DNA of 43,211 bases from CAYRZL01 sp964428795 (GCA_964428795.1 CAYRZL010000012.1:1-43211), one strand, 5' to 3'. Counted from the first letter of the stretch, positions 23,127 to 32,106 are shown. Notes: a model not told the origin generated them from the sequence alone. A program made the numbers and translations.

Positions 23127-24584
23127 TTACTGTACCTTCTGCAGCATTTCAATTCCTTTTCTGATACGTGCAATGGATTCTTCCTTGCCCAGAACCTCCA
23201 TCAGCTCAGTAGCTCCCCCCGGTGTCATCTGTTTACCGGACACAGCGGTGCGGATCGGCCACATCACATATCCGTTTTTGCAGCCCTTCTCTTTCACATA
23301 CTCACTGAGCATCGCATACAGAGCATCATTGCTGTAATCGCTCTGTGCCTCCAGCCTTGGCAGAATATCCGTCAGCACCTCCAGCGAGGTCTGCGGATTT
23401 GTTTTCATTTTTTTGTGAGTATACATTGCCACATCATATTCCGGCAGCGCTTCAAAAAAGTCAATATGTCCTGCAATATCAGGAAATACCTCGATACGGG
23501 TCTTTACCATAGCAGCAATCTTTTTCAGATCATAATTCTTTGTGATCACCTCTTTGATATAAGGCTCAGCCATCTCATAGAAACGGTCAAAATCCATAGC
23601 TTTTAAATATTCACCGTTCATCCAGCGCATTTTCACCATGTCAAATACAGCCGGAGATTTGCTGATATGGTGATAATCGAAGGCTTTTACCAGCTCGTCC
23701 ATGCTGAAAATCTCATTATTGTCAGAAGGGCTCCATCCGAGCAGCGCAACAAAGTTCACAACCGCCTCAGATACAAATCCCTGCTCGATCAGATCCTCGT
23801 AAGAGGAATGTCCGCTTCTCTTGCTCAGCTTCTGATGCTCCTCATTGGTGATCAGCGGGCAGTGGATATATTTCGGCTCCTCCCATCCGAAAGCATGATA
23901 CAGGCGTGTATATTTCGGTGCGGAGGACAAATACTCATTTCCGCGGACCACATGTGTAATGCCCATGAGATGATCGTCAATGACGTTCGCGAAATTATAA
24001 GTAGGATATCCGTCGGATTTGATCAGTATCATATCATCCAGCTCCTCATTTGGCGCAGTGATATCCCCATAAATCTCATCATGAAAGGTGGTCGTCCCCT
24101 CATTTGGCACATTTGCGCGGATTACATAAGGAATCCCGGACGCTAATTTTTCCTCCACTTCCTCTTTGGACAAATGCAGACAATGCTTGTCATACACGGA
24201 AATCTCTTTTCCATTGATATTCTGTTTCAGAGAATCAAGACGCTCCTTGTCGCAGAAGCAGTAATAAGCCTCGCCTTTTTCAATCAACTGTTTTGCATAT
24301 TCCATGTACAGACCGGATGCACAGCGTTCACTCTGCACATAAGGCCCGCATCCGCCATCTTTATCCGGTCCTTCATCGTGAATCAGTCCGGTTTTCTCAA
24401 GAGTCCGGTAAATAATGCCAAGGGCTTCATCCACGAAACGTTCCTGGTCTGTATCCTCTATTCTCAAAATAAAATCGCCGCCCTCGTGCTTTGCGATCAG
24501 ATAAGTATACAAAGCAGTGCGCAGGTTTCCCACATGCATACGTCCCGTCGGGCTTGGCGCAAATCTGGTTCTTACTTTACTCAT
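23127..24584 (-). CDS. gltX: Glutamyl-tRNA synthetase
   Basis: A 485-residue class I synthetase. RTRFAPSPTGRMHVGNLRTA holds the HIGH-like motif (HVGN), and HQKLSKRSG the KMSKS-like motif. The C-terminal helical domain binds the anticodon. The ATG at 24584 (MSKVRTRF) follows AGAGGATATAGAT; the longer frame upstream is not part of the family. It charges tRNA-Glu (and often tRNA-Gln in Firmicutes with GatCAB, not visible here). It is probably transcribed with or just after the gamma-glutamyl hydrolase gene 83 nt upstream and ends at a strong terminator. Confidence 0.95.
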   Translation of the reverse strand: MSKVRTRFAPSPTGRMHVGNLRTALYTYLIAKHEGGDFILRIEDTDQERFVDEALGIIYRTLEKTGLIHDEGPDKDGGCGPYVQSERCASGLYMEYAKQLIEKGEAYYCFCDKERLDSLKQNINGKEISVYDKHCLHLSKEEVEEKLASGIPYVIRANVPNEGTTTFHDEIYGDITAPNEELDDMILIKSDGYPTYNFANVIDDHLMGITHVVRGNEYLSSAPKYTRLYHAFGWEEPKYIHCPLITNEEHQKLSKRSGHSSYEDLIEQGFVSEAVVNFVALLGWSPSDNNEIFSMDELVKAFDYHHISKSPAVFDMVKMRWMNGEYLKAMDFDRFYEMAEPYIKEVITKNYDLKKIAAMVKTRIEVFPDIAGHIDFFEALPEYDVAMYTHKKMKTNPQTSLEVLTDILPRLEAQSDYSNDALYAMLSEYVKEKGCKNGYVMWPIRTAVSGKQMTPGGATELMEVLGKEESIARIRKGIEMLQKVQ

Positions 24585-24667
24585 ATCTATATCCTCTTTT
24601 CTTAGAAAATTTCTGTTTTTTCCCGCTCGTAGATTATATACCATGCCGGGCGAAAATACAACGATTT

Positions 24668-25438
24668 TCACTCTTTTCCTTTACTGCTCTGAATAAATCT
24701 TTTAAAAAGCTCTCTCATCTGCTGCGATGTATCATACATAGCCTCCGGATGCCACTGTACCCCCAGTACAAAAGCATCTGTTACACCTTCCAACACTTCC
24801 GCCACACCATCTGCGGTCTGCCCCCGCACGGTCAGCCCTCTTCCAATACGTGCCACCGCCTGATGATGATAACTGTTCGTATCCACCCAAGGTCCCATCC
24901 ACTGTCTCAAATTTCCCCCGTTCAAATACACCCTATGGACCGTCTCATATCGCTGCTGCGTCCGCTGCATATGCTCATTTGTATGCTGCATACGCAAATG
25001 CAGATCCTGATACAGACTGCCTGAGCATGCCACGTTGAGCACCTGCATCCCCCGGCATATGGCAAGCAAAGGCTTTCGGGCACATAATACCTGCTGCATC
25101 AGCCTTATCTGAAACCGGTCAAACTCTATATTGGTATCCCCGCAGCCCGGCTGCCGCTCCTGCCCGAACAATGTGGGGGCAATGTCCCCTCCGCCGGGGA
25201 ACAGGAACCCGTCATACAATTTAACATATGATAATATGGCATCCTCACTTGCAGAAATCATATCACGTTCTCTCAAAAACGGAATCAACGCAGGAATACC
25301 GTCGCTTGCCGCAACCGCATGTACATAAGTATCCGTTACAAATTGCCGGTTTTGCTCCACACCGCATACCACAATGCCGATGAGCGGAGCTTCCCCTGTA
25401 CGATGATCATCTTTTTTACAATTTTCCCGATAAAGCAT
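24668..25438 (-). CDS. Gamma-glutamyl-gamma-aminobutyrate hydrolase family protein (class I GATase-like, C26)
   Basis: A 256-residue glutamine-amidotransferase-fold hydrolase. DGFLFPGGGDIAPTLFGQ is the PuuD-type oxyanion loop, LLAICRGMQVLNVA carries the catalytic cysteine nucleophile, and LGVQWHPEAMYD the catalytic His-Glu pair. TNSYHHQAV is the family's substrate-pocket motif. Members cleave gamma-glutamyl amides (gamma-Glu-GABA and relatives). No putrescine-pathway genes lie nearby, so the true substrate is open. The start at 25438 follows GGGGAGAC. It is divergent from the dipeptidase gene (25512), sharing a 73-bp promoter region, which hints at joint peptide or gamma-glutamyl peptide turnover. 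Confidence 0.85.
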   Translation of the reverse strand: MLYRENCKKDDHRTGEAPLIGIVVCGVEQNRQFVTDTYVHAVAASDGIPALIPFLRERDMISASEDAILSYVKLYDGFLFPGGGDIAPTLFGQERQPGCGDTNIEFDRFQIRLMQQVLCARKPLLAICRGMQVLNVACSGSLYQDLHLRMQHTNEHMQRTQQRYETVHRVYLNGGNLRQWMGPWVDTNSYHHQAVARIGRGLTVRGQTADGVAEVLEGVTDAFVLGVQWHPEAMYDTSQQMRELFKRFIQSSKGKE

Positions 25439-25511
25439 ATACTGTCTCCCCTTCTATCTGATATAATATGAATACATAGTATTTAATAATACCTTATGAA
25501 AGGATTCCGGC

Positions 25512-26483
25512 ATGCATTACATTGATCTTCACTGCGACACAATATATAAACTGATGGCACACCCGGAACTGAGCTTCTCAGAAAGCCCGCTGTGCATCGA
25601 CCTGAAAAAATTACAGTCCGCAAACAGTCTGGCTCAGTTTTTTGCCTGCTTTATCTATGCAAAAGAATTTGATATGGACTATGATATGGGATTTAAGCGT
25701 GTTCTGGATATGTTAAACTATATGAAGGCACAGATCACAGCCTGCAACGAGCCAAACGCAGTGCCTGATATCCTGCCTGCGTATAGTCTTTCCGACTTAA
25801 AGAAAAACAAGGAGCAAAACTCCGTTTCTGCCTTTTTTACCGTAGAGGAAGGCGGCGTATTAAACGGAAAACCGGATCGCCTGGATATACTCTATAAAGA
25901 AGGAATCCGTCTCATCACCCTGTTCTGGAATTATGAAAACAGCCTCGGAGCGCCAAACAGCAAAGACTCTTCTAAAATGCAGCGGGGACTTACCTCTTTT
26001 GGTTTCGAGGTGGTGGAGCGGATGAATGATCTCGGAATGCTCATCGACGTTTCCCACGCATCTGACGGAAGCTTCCGGGATGTGATCCGTACCAGCAAGG
26101 CTCCGGTCCTTGCATCCCACTCCAATGCGAGATCCATCTGTCCCCACCCCAGAAATCTGTCAGATGAGATGCTGAAGGCCTTGGGAGAGCGGGGCGGCAT
26201 CGCAGGGCTGAACTTCTATCCGGCTTTTGTAAACGGAACAGAGCATGCCGCACCGGATGAGCTGGTTGCTCACGCAAGACATATTGCAAATCACGCCGGT
26301 ATAGGTGCACTTGCCATCGGTTCCGATTTTGACGGATTTGAAGGCAGTCTCACAGATCTGGAATCTGCCGATAAAATAGAAAACCTCCGTCTTGCATTAC
26401 GCCGGGGAGGTTTTGCCGAATCCGAGCTGGATAAAATTTTTTATCAAAATGCGCTGCGTCTCATGGAAGATGTACTGCATTGA
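25512..26483 (+). CDS. Membrane dipeptidase family (peptidase M19)
   Basis: A 323-residue zinc dipeptidase of the renal dipeptidase family, without signal peptide or anchor, so probably cytoplasmic. YIDLHCDT supplies the HxD ligands, TVEEGGVL the bridging glutamate, DVSHAS and LASHSNARSI the histidines, and IGSDFDGFEG the substrate-binding aspartate. It hydrolyses dipeptides including those with D-residues. The ATG at 25512 follows GAAAGGATT. A small hairpin (26490-26504) lies 7 nt after the stop. Confidence 0.9.
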   Translation: MHYIDLHCDTIYKLMAHPELSFSESPLCIDLKKLQSANSLAQFFACFIYAKEFDMDYDMGFKRVLDMLNYMKAQITACNEPNAVPDILPAYSLSDLKKNKEQNSVSAFFTVEEGGVLNGKPDRLDILYKEGIRLITLFWNYENSLGAPNSKDSSKMQRGLTSFGFEVVERMNDLGMLIDVSHASDGSFRDVIRTSKAPVLASHSNARSICPHPRNLSDEMLKALGERGGIAGLNFYPAFVNGTEHAAPDELVAHARHIANHAGIGALAIGSDFDGFEGSLTDLESADKIENLRLALRRGGFAESELDKIFYQNALRLMEDVLH

Positions 26484-26489
26484 TTTTAA

Positions 26490-26504
26490 CTGGCAAAGTG
26501 CCAG
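26490..26504 (+). terminator. Short hairpin after the dipeptidase gene
   Basis: CTGGCA, AAG, TGCCAG: 6-bp perfect arms followed by a weak T-rich stretch (GAATTTC). A modest terminator candidate. Confidence 0.5.
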
Positions 26505-26544
26505 GAATTTCTGCTTGCACGTTTACGATATGATGTGATATAGT

Positions 26545-26712
26545 AAAAATGTAATGAGAACAACCGCCCAAAGTGGTTGACCTATAAAGATACGACATAG
26601 AAATGCCACCCATTACCGGTCAAAGTATGAGGGTGGTTTTTCTATGCCTTAAAACATTATCGACAAATCAAAAAAATGAATGTCAGCCACCCTGTAACAC
26701 GGTTGTTCTCTT
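26545..26712 (-). ncRNA. Minus-strand structured transcript with 5'-3' long-distance pairing
   Basis: A promoter TTGCTG (26742-26747), 17 bp, TATCTT (26719-26724, extended TGn) would start transcription near 26712. The 5' end GAGAACAACCG (26710-26700) is perfectly complementary over 11 bp to CGGTTGTTCTC at 26566-26556, close to the 3' end, which has a hairpin and T-rich tail. Such 5'-3' pairing is a hallmark of type I toxin mRNAs. The only frames inside are very short (for example GTG-started VLQGG); no hydrophobic toxin is visible, so it is either a toxin-less remnant or a non-coding RNA. Confidence 0.5.
26551..26645 (+). ncRNA. Candidate small RNA (antitoxin-like) with its own promoter and terminator
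   Basis: The promoter is TTGCAC (26515-26520), 18 bp, TATAGT (26539-26544) with an extended TGn. The transcript would begin near 26551 and fold a 5' hairpin (CAACC/GGTTG, 26561-26579). It would end at the hairpin CCACCC (26606-26611) / GGGTGG (26631-26636) followed by five T. It contains no ribosome site or frame. It is fully complementary to the 3' half of the minus-strand unit described next, the arrangement of type I antitoxin RNAs. The family assignment is inference. Confidence 0.55.
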
Positions 26713-26794
26713 GTTAACAAGATAGCACATTTTTTCTTGTTCAGCAACCATTGAAATCACTTTTTAACTTATAATTATAGAATATTTTCGAGCA

Positions 26795-27622
26795 CTACAG
26801 CTCCACCACACTGCCTGCCGCCAGATACTGCACCTGATCGCCCAGCTTCTCATGAAGCATTTCATAAGCGCGCTGCCCGGTACAGTGCCCGGTATAGATC
26901 CGGGTGGGCAGCTGCTCCAGACGGGATGCAAGCTCCGTAATGGTTTCCTCTTTTTCGTAATTTCCCGTACCGGGGCTGTAAAGATGCAGACCTGAGATGG
27001 CATAATCCATCTCACGTCCCATACGCTGACAGGCTTTGTCCAGAATATTGATGATCCCGTTGTGAGCACAACCGCCAAAAAGTACCAGCTTATCATCTTC
27101 CTCAATGATCAGTGCCTGCTCATGAGCAAAATCATCCGGTACAACACCGGAACCGGAGATCACACACAGATTACTGTTCGATTCTGCAAAGCAGATACGC
27201 CCTGTGATGTTTGAAATCAGATGAAGCTTCTCATCAATATCAAAGCCATCCTCCACCAGACGAACCTGTCTATGATTTTTTAAAAACTGGTTTAATGCGA
27301 TACTCACACATGCAGGTTCCTCTCCCTCATAAGCAAAATGCGGTTCAAATGCCTTCTTCTGTGCATATACGGTCGCTGTGGTATTATAACGTAAAAAAGT
27401 ATCCAAACCACCGCCATGGTCATAATGTCCATGAGAGATCACAACAGTGTCCACAGCCTCAATATCTACTCCCAGCTTTTTTGCATTCTCATAAAACAGA
27501 TCATTTGGTCCCACATCTACCAGAATCTTATGTTCTCCCGTCTCTATATAATAGCTCAGACCGTGTTTTGATCCAATATTGTCACATACAGATGTGTTTT
27601 CAACCAATGTAATGATTTTCAT
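26795..27622 (-). CDS. Metallo-beta-lactamase-fold hydrolase (COG1237-like)
   Basis: A 275-residue soluble protein. VVISHGHYDHGGGLDTFL carries the HxHxDH zinc motif, and further histidines sit in LFGGCAHNGI and YTGHCTGQRAYEML. The arrangement resembles the COG1237 branch, which includes an archaeal dihydropterin-aminobenzene phosphate synthase, rather than beta-lactamases or glyoxalase II. The ATG at 27622 (MKIITLVENTS) follows GAGAGAGGTAACACA. It is divergent from bioY, and its start is only 20 bp from the BirA-type operator at 27642-27674, so biotin-linked repression is likely to touch this gene too. The enzymatic reaction is unknown. Confidence 0.8.
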   Translation of the reverse strand: MKIITLVENTSVCDNIGSKHGLSYYIETGEHKILVDVGPNDLFYENAKKLGVDIEAVDTVVISHGHYDHGGGLDTFLRYNTTATVYAQKKAFEPHFAYEGEEPACVSIALNQFLKNHRQVRLVEDGFDIDEKLHLISNITGRICFAESNSNLCVISGSGVVPDDFAHEQALIIEEDDKLVLFGGCAHNGIINILDKACQRMGREMDYAISGLHLYSPGTGNYEKEETITELASRLEQLPTRIYTGHCTGQRAYEMLHEKLGDQVQYLAAGSVVEL

Positions 27623-27641
27623 TGTGTTACCTCTCTCTCTA

Positions 27642-27674
27642 ATTGTCAACCTATAAAAAATTATAGTTGACAAT
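27642..27674. promoter_or_regulatory. BirA (biotin repressor) operator
   Basis: ATTGTCAAC (27642-27650), a 15-bp AT-rich spacer, and GTTGACAAT (27666-27674) match the BirA box pattern (TTGTTAAC-N14-16-GTTAACAA) with perfect symmetry. It overlaps the -35 of bioY and lies just upstream of the divergent MBL-fold gene. Confidence 0.82.
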
Positions 27675-27695
27675 TTACTCTTTTTCCTTTATACT
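27667..27695 (+). promoter_or_regulatory. bioY promoter
   Basis: TTGACA (27667-27672), 17 bp, TATACT (27690-27695). The -35 lies inside the right arm of the BirA operator. Confidence 0.85.
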
Positions 27696-27784
27696 CCCCA
27701 TGATAAAGAAAATATAATGAAAAGACAAGCTCCAATTCATTTGGCGCATATATTTTTCATTACACAATGAAAGGATATTGATTT

Positions 27785-28333
27785 ATGAAAGAAAAAAGTA
27801 AACTTTATCAAATGGCTGTTATAGCTGTTGTTGTGGCTGTGATCTGTGTGGTGAGTCCATTTTCCATCCCCATCGGCCCGGTTCCGATCTCTCTGTCAAT
27901 TCTTGCTGTCCTGATCGGCATTTACGCACTTGGCATGAAACGTGCTGCCATTGCCTGTATCATCTACATATTGCTCGGACTGGTCGGTCTGCCCGTATTC
28001 TCCGGTTTTACCGGCGGTCCGGCTAAGCTGTTCGGCCCTACCGGCGGTTACATCATTGGCTATATCTTTCTCGCACTGATCGCAGGATGGTTTATGGATC
28101 ACTTTGATGCAAAACCCCTTCCTTCTTTTCTTGGAATGGTACTTGGCGTTGCCGTATGCTATGCCTTTGGAACTATCTGGCTCGCTTTTCAGGCAAAAAT
28201 GACAGCAGAGGCTGCTTTGATGGCTGGTGTCATCCCGTTTATCCCATTTGATATTGCAAAAATTATCATTGCACTGATATTGGGTACTCAGATACGAAAA
28301 GCATTGATACGGGCAAATTTATTTTACAAATAA
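27785..28333 (+). CDS. bioY: Biotin ECF transporter S component
   Basis: A 182-residue membrane protein with about six helices. The BioY signature is visible: PFSIPIGPVPISLSILAVLI near the N-terminus, then GLVGLPVFSGFTGGPAKLFG followed by PTGGYIIGYIF. It binds biotin and docks on an EcfA/EcfA'/EcfT energising module, which is not encoded here and must be shared from elsewhere. The ATG at 27785 follows AAAGGATATTGATTT. The promoter overlaps a BirA operator. It is monocistronic, ending at the long hairpin 28359-28410. Confidence 0.95.
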   Translation: MKEKSKLYQMAVIAVVVAVICVVSPFSIPIGPVPISLSILAVLIGIYALGMKRAAIACIIYILLGLVGLPVFSGFTGGPAKLFGPTGGYIIGYIFLALIAGWFMDHFDAKPLPSFLGMVLGVAVCYAFGTIWLAFQAKMTAEAALMAGVIPFIPFDIAKIIIALILGTQIRKALIRANLFYK

Positions 28334-28358
28334 CAATTCACCTCTATAAACAGGCAAA

Positions 28359-28410
28359 AAGAGAGACCATGCTGACAGTTGACATTCATCACTGCAGCAT
28401 AGTCTCTCTT
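28359..28410. terminator. Long-stem terminator between bioY and the ABC genes
   Basis: AAGAGAGACCATGCTG (28359-28374) pairs with CAGCATAGTCTCTCTT (28395-28410) with a single mismatch, flanked by an A run and a T run. It separates convergent bioY and the ABC exporter genes. Confidence 0.82.
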
Positions 28411-28486
28411 CCTATTTTTTTGCCGCTTCCGCTCGCATTCCTAGCAGCTAAGATGCCGCTTCCTCATTTAGAATCGTAATCTGCTT

Positions 28487-30217
28487 TTATAACGCCCAGT
28501 TCTGACTCTCTGTCTGAATGTTCACCATGCGGGCATAAATACCGTTTTTCTCATACAACTCCTCCGGCGCACCCGATTCAGCAACTTTTCCGTCTGAGAG
28601 CACCACGATCTTATCCGAACCTGCTACCGTCCTCATCCTGTGTGCAATGACAAGCACCGTCTTATCATGGATCAATCTGGACAATGCAGACTGTATCAGT
28701 GTCTCGTTCTCCACATCCAAAGATGCGGAAGCCTCATCCAGCAGGATAATCGGTGCATCCTTTAAGAAGGCGCGGGCGATGGAAATCCTCTGCCGCTCGC
28801 CGCCTGACAGCTCGCATCCGTTTTCGCCGATCATGCTATTCCATTTCTGAGGCAGCTTCTCTGCGAACTCATCACAGTTGGCAAGCCTTGCCGCAGCCAG
28901 CACCTCTTCATCCGTCGCGTCCTTTCTTCCGATACGGATATTTTCCATAATTGTATTATTGAACAGCGTTACATCCTGGAACACGATAGAATAGAGAGAC
29001 ATGATCGTCTCCGGATCGATCTTCGACACATCCATGCCGCCCACCGTGATTTTACCTTCCTCTATATCCCAAAACCGTGCCGCCAGTCTGGAAACTGTGG
29101 TTTTCCCTCCGCCGGAAGGTCCCACCAGCGCAGTAACCTCCCCCTGTTTTGCGGTAAAAGAAACGTCCTGCAATATAGTCTCACCCGTATTGTAGGAAAA
29201 TCCTACATGGTCAAACACAATATCACTGCCCTGATTGGTCAGTACATCGCTGCCCTCCTGTACCGGATGATCAAAAATCTCTTTCATACGTCCGATATTG
29301 GTGCCTGCAGCAATGATAGCAGCCAGATTTTGTAATGACGACTGAAACGGATCATATAATCTGGAAACCACCAGCAGAAACAGGAAAAAGGTGATTACAT
29401 CCAGTGTTCCTCGGATGAGCAGAATAGAACCCACCAGCGCCACAGTGGCAATTCCAAGCTTTAGCAGCAGGGACGCCGACACTACAAACAGGGCTGTTCC
29501 AAGTTCCGTTATGATCGCTCTTTTTTCTACTGCCTTAATCTTCTGATCCAGCCTTGCCAGATACTTCTGCTCCGCATTGCTGGCCTTCAGATCACGGATC
29601 GTCTCAATACACTCCTGAATACCGTCGGCACACGCCATCTTTGCGTCCATCTGACGCTGATTCAGTTTTTCCTGAACCTTTGCGGAAAAGCCTACAATAG
29701 CAAGTGCAACCGGAAGCACCCACAAAGCTGCCAGCGCCATGCGCCAGTCAAAGAAAAACAGCCACACCGCCACCAGCACGGTAGAAATAACAGAACCTGC
29801 AAGCTCCGGTATAAAATGGGAAAACGCAGTTTCCAAAAAGGCACAATCCGCCATGATCGTGCTGGTCAGATCCGCAAGATCCTTTTTCCCGAAGAAGGAC
29901 AACGGGATTTTTCTCAGCTTTTCGGCGAGGGTGATACGACGCACGCCGCTCTCCACATAGGTGGCAAAATAAGTAGCGTTATATTGAAACCATGTAGTCA
30001 AAAGGATGAATACAAAAGCAATGACACAACCCGCAACATAAAAGGCAGCCCTCTCCCTGACAGATCCGCCCTCCATCAGATCTTTCACAAGAAAATAGAG
30101 CAGTCCTACCGGAAACATAAAAGAAAGATTCTGTAATGCGCAGGCGACACAGCCTTTCACAAGATCCTTTGCTCCCTGCTTTGAGAGCGCATATTTTTTT
30201 TGCAGCTTTTCTATCAT
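28487..30217 (-). CDS. ABC exporter half-transporter, second subunit
   Basis: A 576-residue fusion of a six-helix membrane domain (about 15-310) and an ATPase domain: TALVGPSGGGKTTVSRLA (Walker A), ELSGGERQRISIARAF (signature), APIILLDEASASLD (Walker B with catalytic E) and VIAHRM (H-loop). The ATG at 30217 (MIEKLQKK) is preferred because AAGGAGG sits 7 nt upstream, inside the end of the preceding gene, whose stop is 2 nt away. All catalytic motifs look complete. It pairs with the 30220-31998 product as a heterodimeric exporter. The TetR gene upstream suggests drug or toxic-compound efflux; a role in peptide or siderophore export is possible. Confidence 0.88.
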   Translation of the reverse strand: MIEKLQKKYALSKQGAKDLVKGCVACALQNLSFMFPVGLLYFLVKDLMEGGSVRERAAFYVAGCVIAFVFILLTTWFQYNATYFATYVESGVRRITLAEKLRKIPLSFFGKKDLADLTSTIMADCAFLETAFSHFIPELAGSVISTVLVAVWLFFFDWRMALAALWVLPVALAIVGFSAKVQEKLNQRQMDAKMACADGIQECIETIRDLKASNAEQKYLARLDQKIKAVEKRAIITELGTALFVVSASLLLKLGIATVALVGSILLIRGTLDVITFFLFLLVVSRLYDPFQSSLQNLAAIIAAGTNIGRMKEIFDHPVQEGSDVLTNQGSDIVFDHVGFSYNTGETILQDVSFTAKQGEVTALVGPSGGGKTTVSRLAARFWDIEEGKITVGGMDVSKIDPETIMSLYSIVFQDVTLFNNTIMENIRIGRKDATDEEVLAAARLANCDEFAEKLPQKWNSMIGENGCELSGGERQRISIARAFLKDAPIILLDEASASLDVENETLIQSALSRLIHDKTVLVIAHRMRTVAGSDKIVVLSDGKVAESGAPEELYEKNGIYARMVNIQTESQNWAL

Positions 30218-30219
30218 AA

Positions 30220-31998
30220 TCATCCCTCCTTTGCCACTTTCCATTGAATAGATGTCTGATAATCCTTCCACATTTTTGCAAACAGTCCGCCCTTTTCACA
30301 AAGCTCTGACCGTTTGCCGGATTCTGTGATCTGTCCGTCCTCCACCACATAGATACAATCTGCATTTGCCACGGTGGAAAGTCTGTGTGCGATCATGACT
30401 ACGGTCTTGCCTTTTGCAAGCTCGGCAAACGCCGCCTGTACCTTTGACTCATTGTCAGGATCGGCAAAAGCAGAGGCTTCATCCAGAATTATTACGGGTG
30501 TATTTTTCAATATGGCGCGGGCAATGGCTATGCGCTGCTGCTCTCCGCCGGAGAGATACACGCCATCTTTGCCGATCACCGTATCTACACCCTTCGGGAA
30601 TTTCTCAATAATATCCATGCACTGTGCGGCTTTTAAGGCATGCAACACCTCTTCTTTCTCAGCATCCGGTTTCCCAAGACGCACATTGTCCAGAATGGAT
30701 GCCTTGATCAGTCTGCTGTTCTGAAACACAAAGGAAACGGTATTCATAAGCTCCTCTTTCTTTATGTCCTTTACATCCACTCCGCCAATCTTCACACTGC
30801 CGCTCTGGGGATCAAAAAAACGTGAAATAATGCTTGCCAGTGTGGATTTTCCTCCGCCGGAAGGTCCCACAAAAGCAACGGTCTGCCCCGGCTCAATGCG
30901 AAGGGACACGTCTTTAATAACTTCCTTTTCGCCATCATAGCTGAACCGTACATGGGAAAGCTCCACGGAGGAATCCTCCGGTATCTGCGGTTTTTCCGGT
31001 TCCGACAAAGGCTCCAGCGTCAGCACACTGTCGATCCGCTCCAGCGCATCGGCAACGATCATTTCATTCTCACTCATGTACATAATCTTTGTGAGCGTCA
31101 GAGAAATGACCGGCGTGATGATGATATAAAAAAGCAGGTTGATCAAAAACTGACCGGTAACTCCATCCCTTGTAAAAAAGAATGCGGCAGCAATGAGAAA
31201 TGCAAACACTCCGTTGATGGCTGTGGTATAAAACATCATAGGCATACGCAGATCCTTCGTATATGCGATCACCCATTTTCCGTAAGTGTCTATGGTCGCC
31301 TTAAACTTTTTAAAGGAGAATACGGTCTGCCCAAAGGTTTTGACTACCGGAATGCCCCGCACATACTCCACCGCTTCGTTGGACATGGCATCCAACGCAT
31401 TCTGGTACTCCTTCATTTTCTGTTCCATCTTTTTTCCCGTCATACTCATCATAACGAGAAATCCAAGCACCACGGGCACAAGGCTCAAAAGTCCCAATCT
31501 CCAGTCAAACACCAGCAGAAGAACCAGCAGTCCGCATGGCGTTGCAATGGCTCCCGCTTTGTCCGGAAGCTGATGAGCAAGAAACGTCTCTGTGGAAGCA
31601 CTGGATTCGTTTACAATTTTCCGCAGTTTTCCGCTGCCAAAGCTCTCCGCAAAACCCAAAGGCAGCTTTGCAATGTGGTGCATCATAACGCTGCGCAGAT
31701 TTGATGCGACCCGGAACGCCGATATATGGGAGCACATCAGGGCAGCAACATATATGATCATAGACAGCACAGCAAACAGCACTGCCATCCCTCCGTAATG
31801 GGGCAGGTTTTCCGCTCTGGTAAAATCCGGGTAAACCTCCAGAACATCTCTTATAATGCACCAGATATACCAGAATGGCACCAGAGCAATAATCGCACTT
31901 AAGGCAGACAATATCCATGAGCTATAGGTCAGAAACCTGTGTTTTCCCGCATATTCCATCAGCTTTGGTAAACTTAAATGCTTTTTCAAAGTGATCAT
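30220..31998 (-). CDS. ABC exporter half-transporter, first subunit
   Basis: A 592-residue half-transporter: membrane domain about 20-320, then AFVGPSGGGKSTLASIIS (Walker A), YLSGGEQQRIAIARAI (signature), PVIILDEASAFADPDNE (Walker B; D-loop FADPDN in place of SALD) and MIAHRLSTV (H-loop). The start at 31998 follows AAGGAGGATGATC. The gene lies 108 nt downstream of tetR in the same orientation. That gap holds an inverted repeat TTAGT-TTTG-ACTAA (32069-32082), which may be a second regulator site. The two subunits are coupled by tight spacing. Confidence 0.88.
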   Translation of the reverse strand: MITLKKHLSLPKLMEYAGKHRFLTYSSWILSALSAIIALVPFWYIWCIIRDVLEVYPDFTRAENLPHYGGMAVLFAVLSMIIYVAALMCSHISAFRVASNLRSVMMHHIAKLPLGFAESFGSGKLRKIVNESSASTETFLAHQLPDKAGAIATPCGLLVLLLVFDWRLGLLSLVPVVLGFLVMMSMTGKKMEQKMKEYQNALDAMSNEAVEYVRGIPVVKTFGQTVFSFKKFKATIDTYGKWVIAYTKDLRMPMMFYTTAINGVFAFLIAAAFFFTRDGVTGQFLINLLFYIIITPVISLTLTKIMYMSENEMIVADALERIDSVLTLEPLSEPEKPQIPEDSSVELSHVRFSYDGEKEVIKDVSLRIEPGQTVAFVGPSGGGKSTLASIISRFFDPQSGSVKIGGVDVKDIKKEELMNTVSFVFQNSRLIKASILDNVRLGKPDAEKEEVLHALKAAQCMDIIEKFPKGVDTVIGKDGVYLSGGEQQRIAIARAILKNTPVIILDEASAFADPDNESKVQAAFAELAKGKTVVMIAHRLSTVANADCIYVVEDGQITESGKRSELCEKGGLFAKMWKDYQTSIQWKVAKEG

Positions 31999-32066
31999 CC
32001 TCCTTCTTCATCTATCATTGATACGGGAGATGCTGCAGCCATCCCCGCAGTATCCGAAACCGCAGT

Positions 32067-32084
32067 GATTAGTTTTGACTAACC
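32067..32084. promoter_or_regulatory. Inverted repeat between tetR and the ABC genes
   Basis: GATTAGTTTTGACTAACC contains perfect 5-bp arms TTAGT/ACTAA around TTTG. It sits in the 108-nt gap upstream of the first ABC gene, next to a minus-strand TATAAT (32097-32102). It could be an operator or part of the leader. Confidence 0.35.
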
Positions 32085-32106
32085 ATCATTTAAAAATTAT
32101 AGAGCT

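Noticed and set aside
26545..26625. A small minus-strand frame starting MGGISMSYLYRS as a possible toxin
   Set aside because: It is hydrophilic, lacks a ribosome site and runs through the terminator hairpin and beyond the predicted transcript end.
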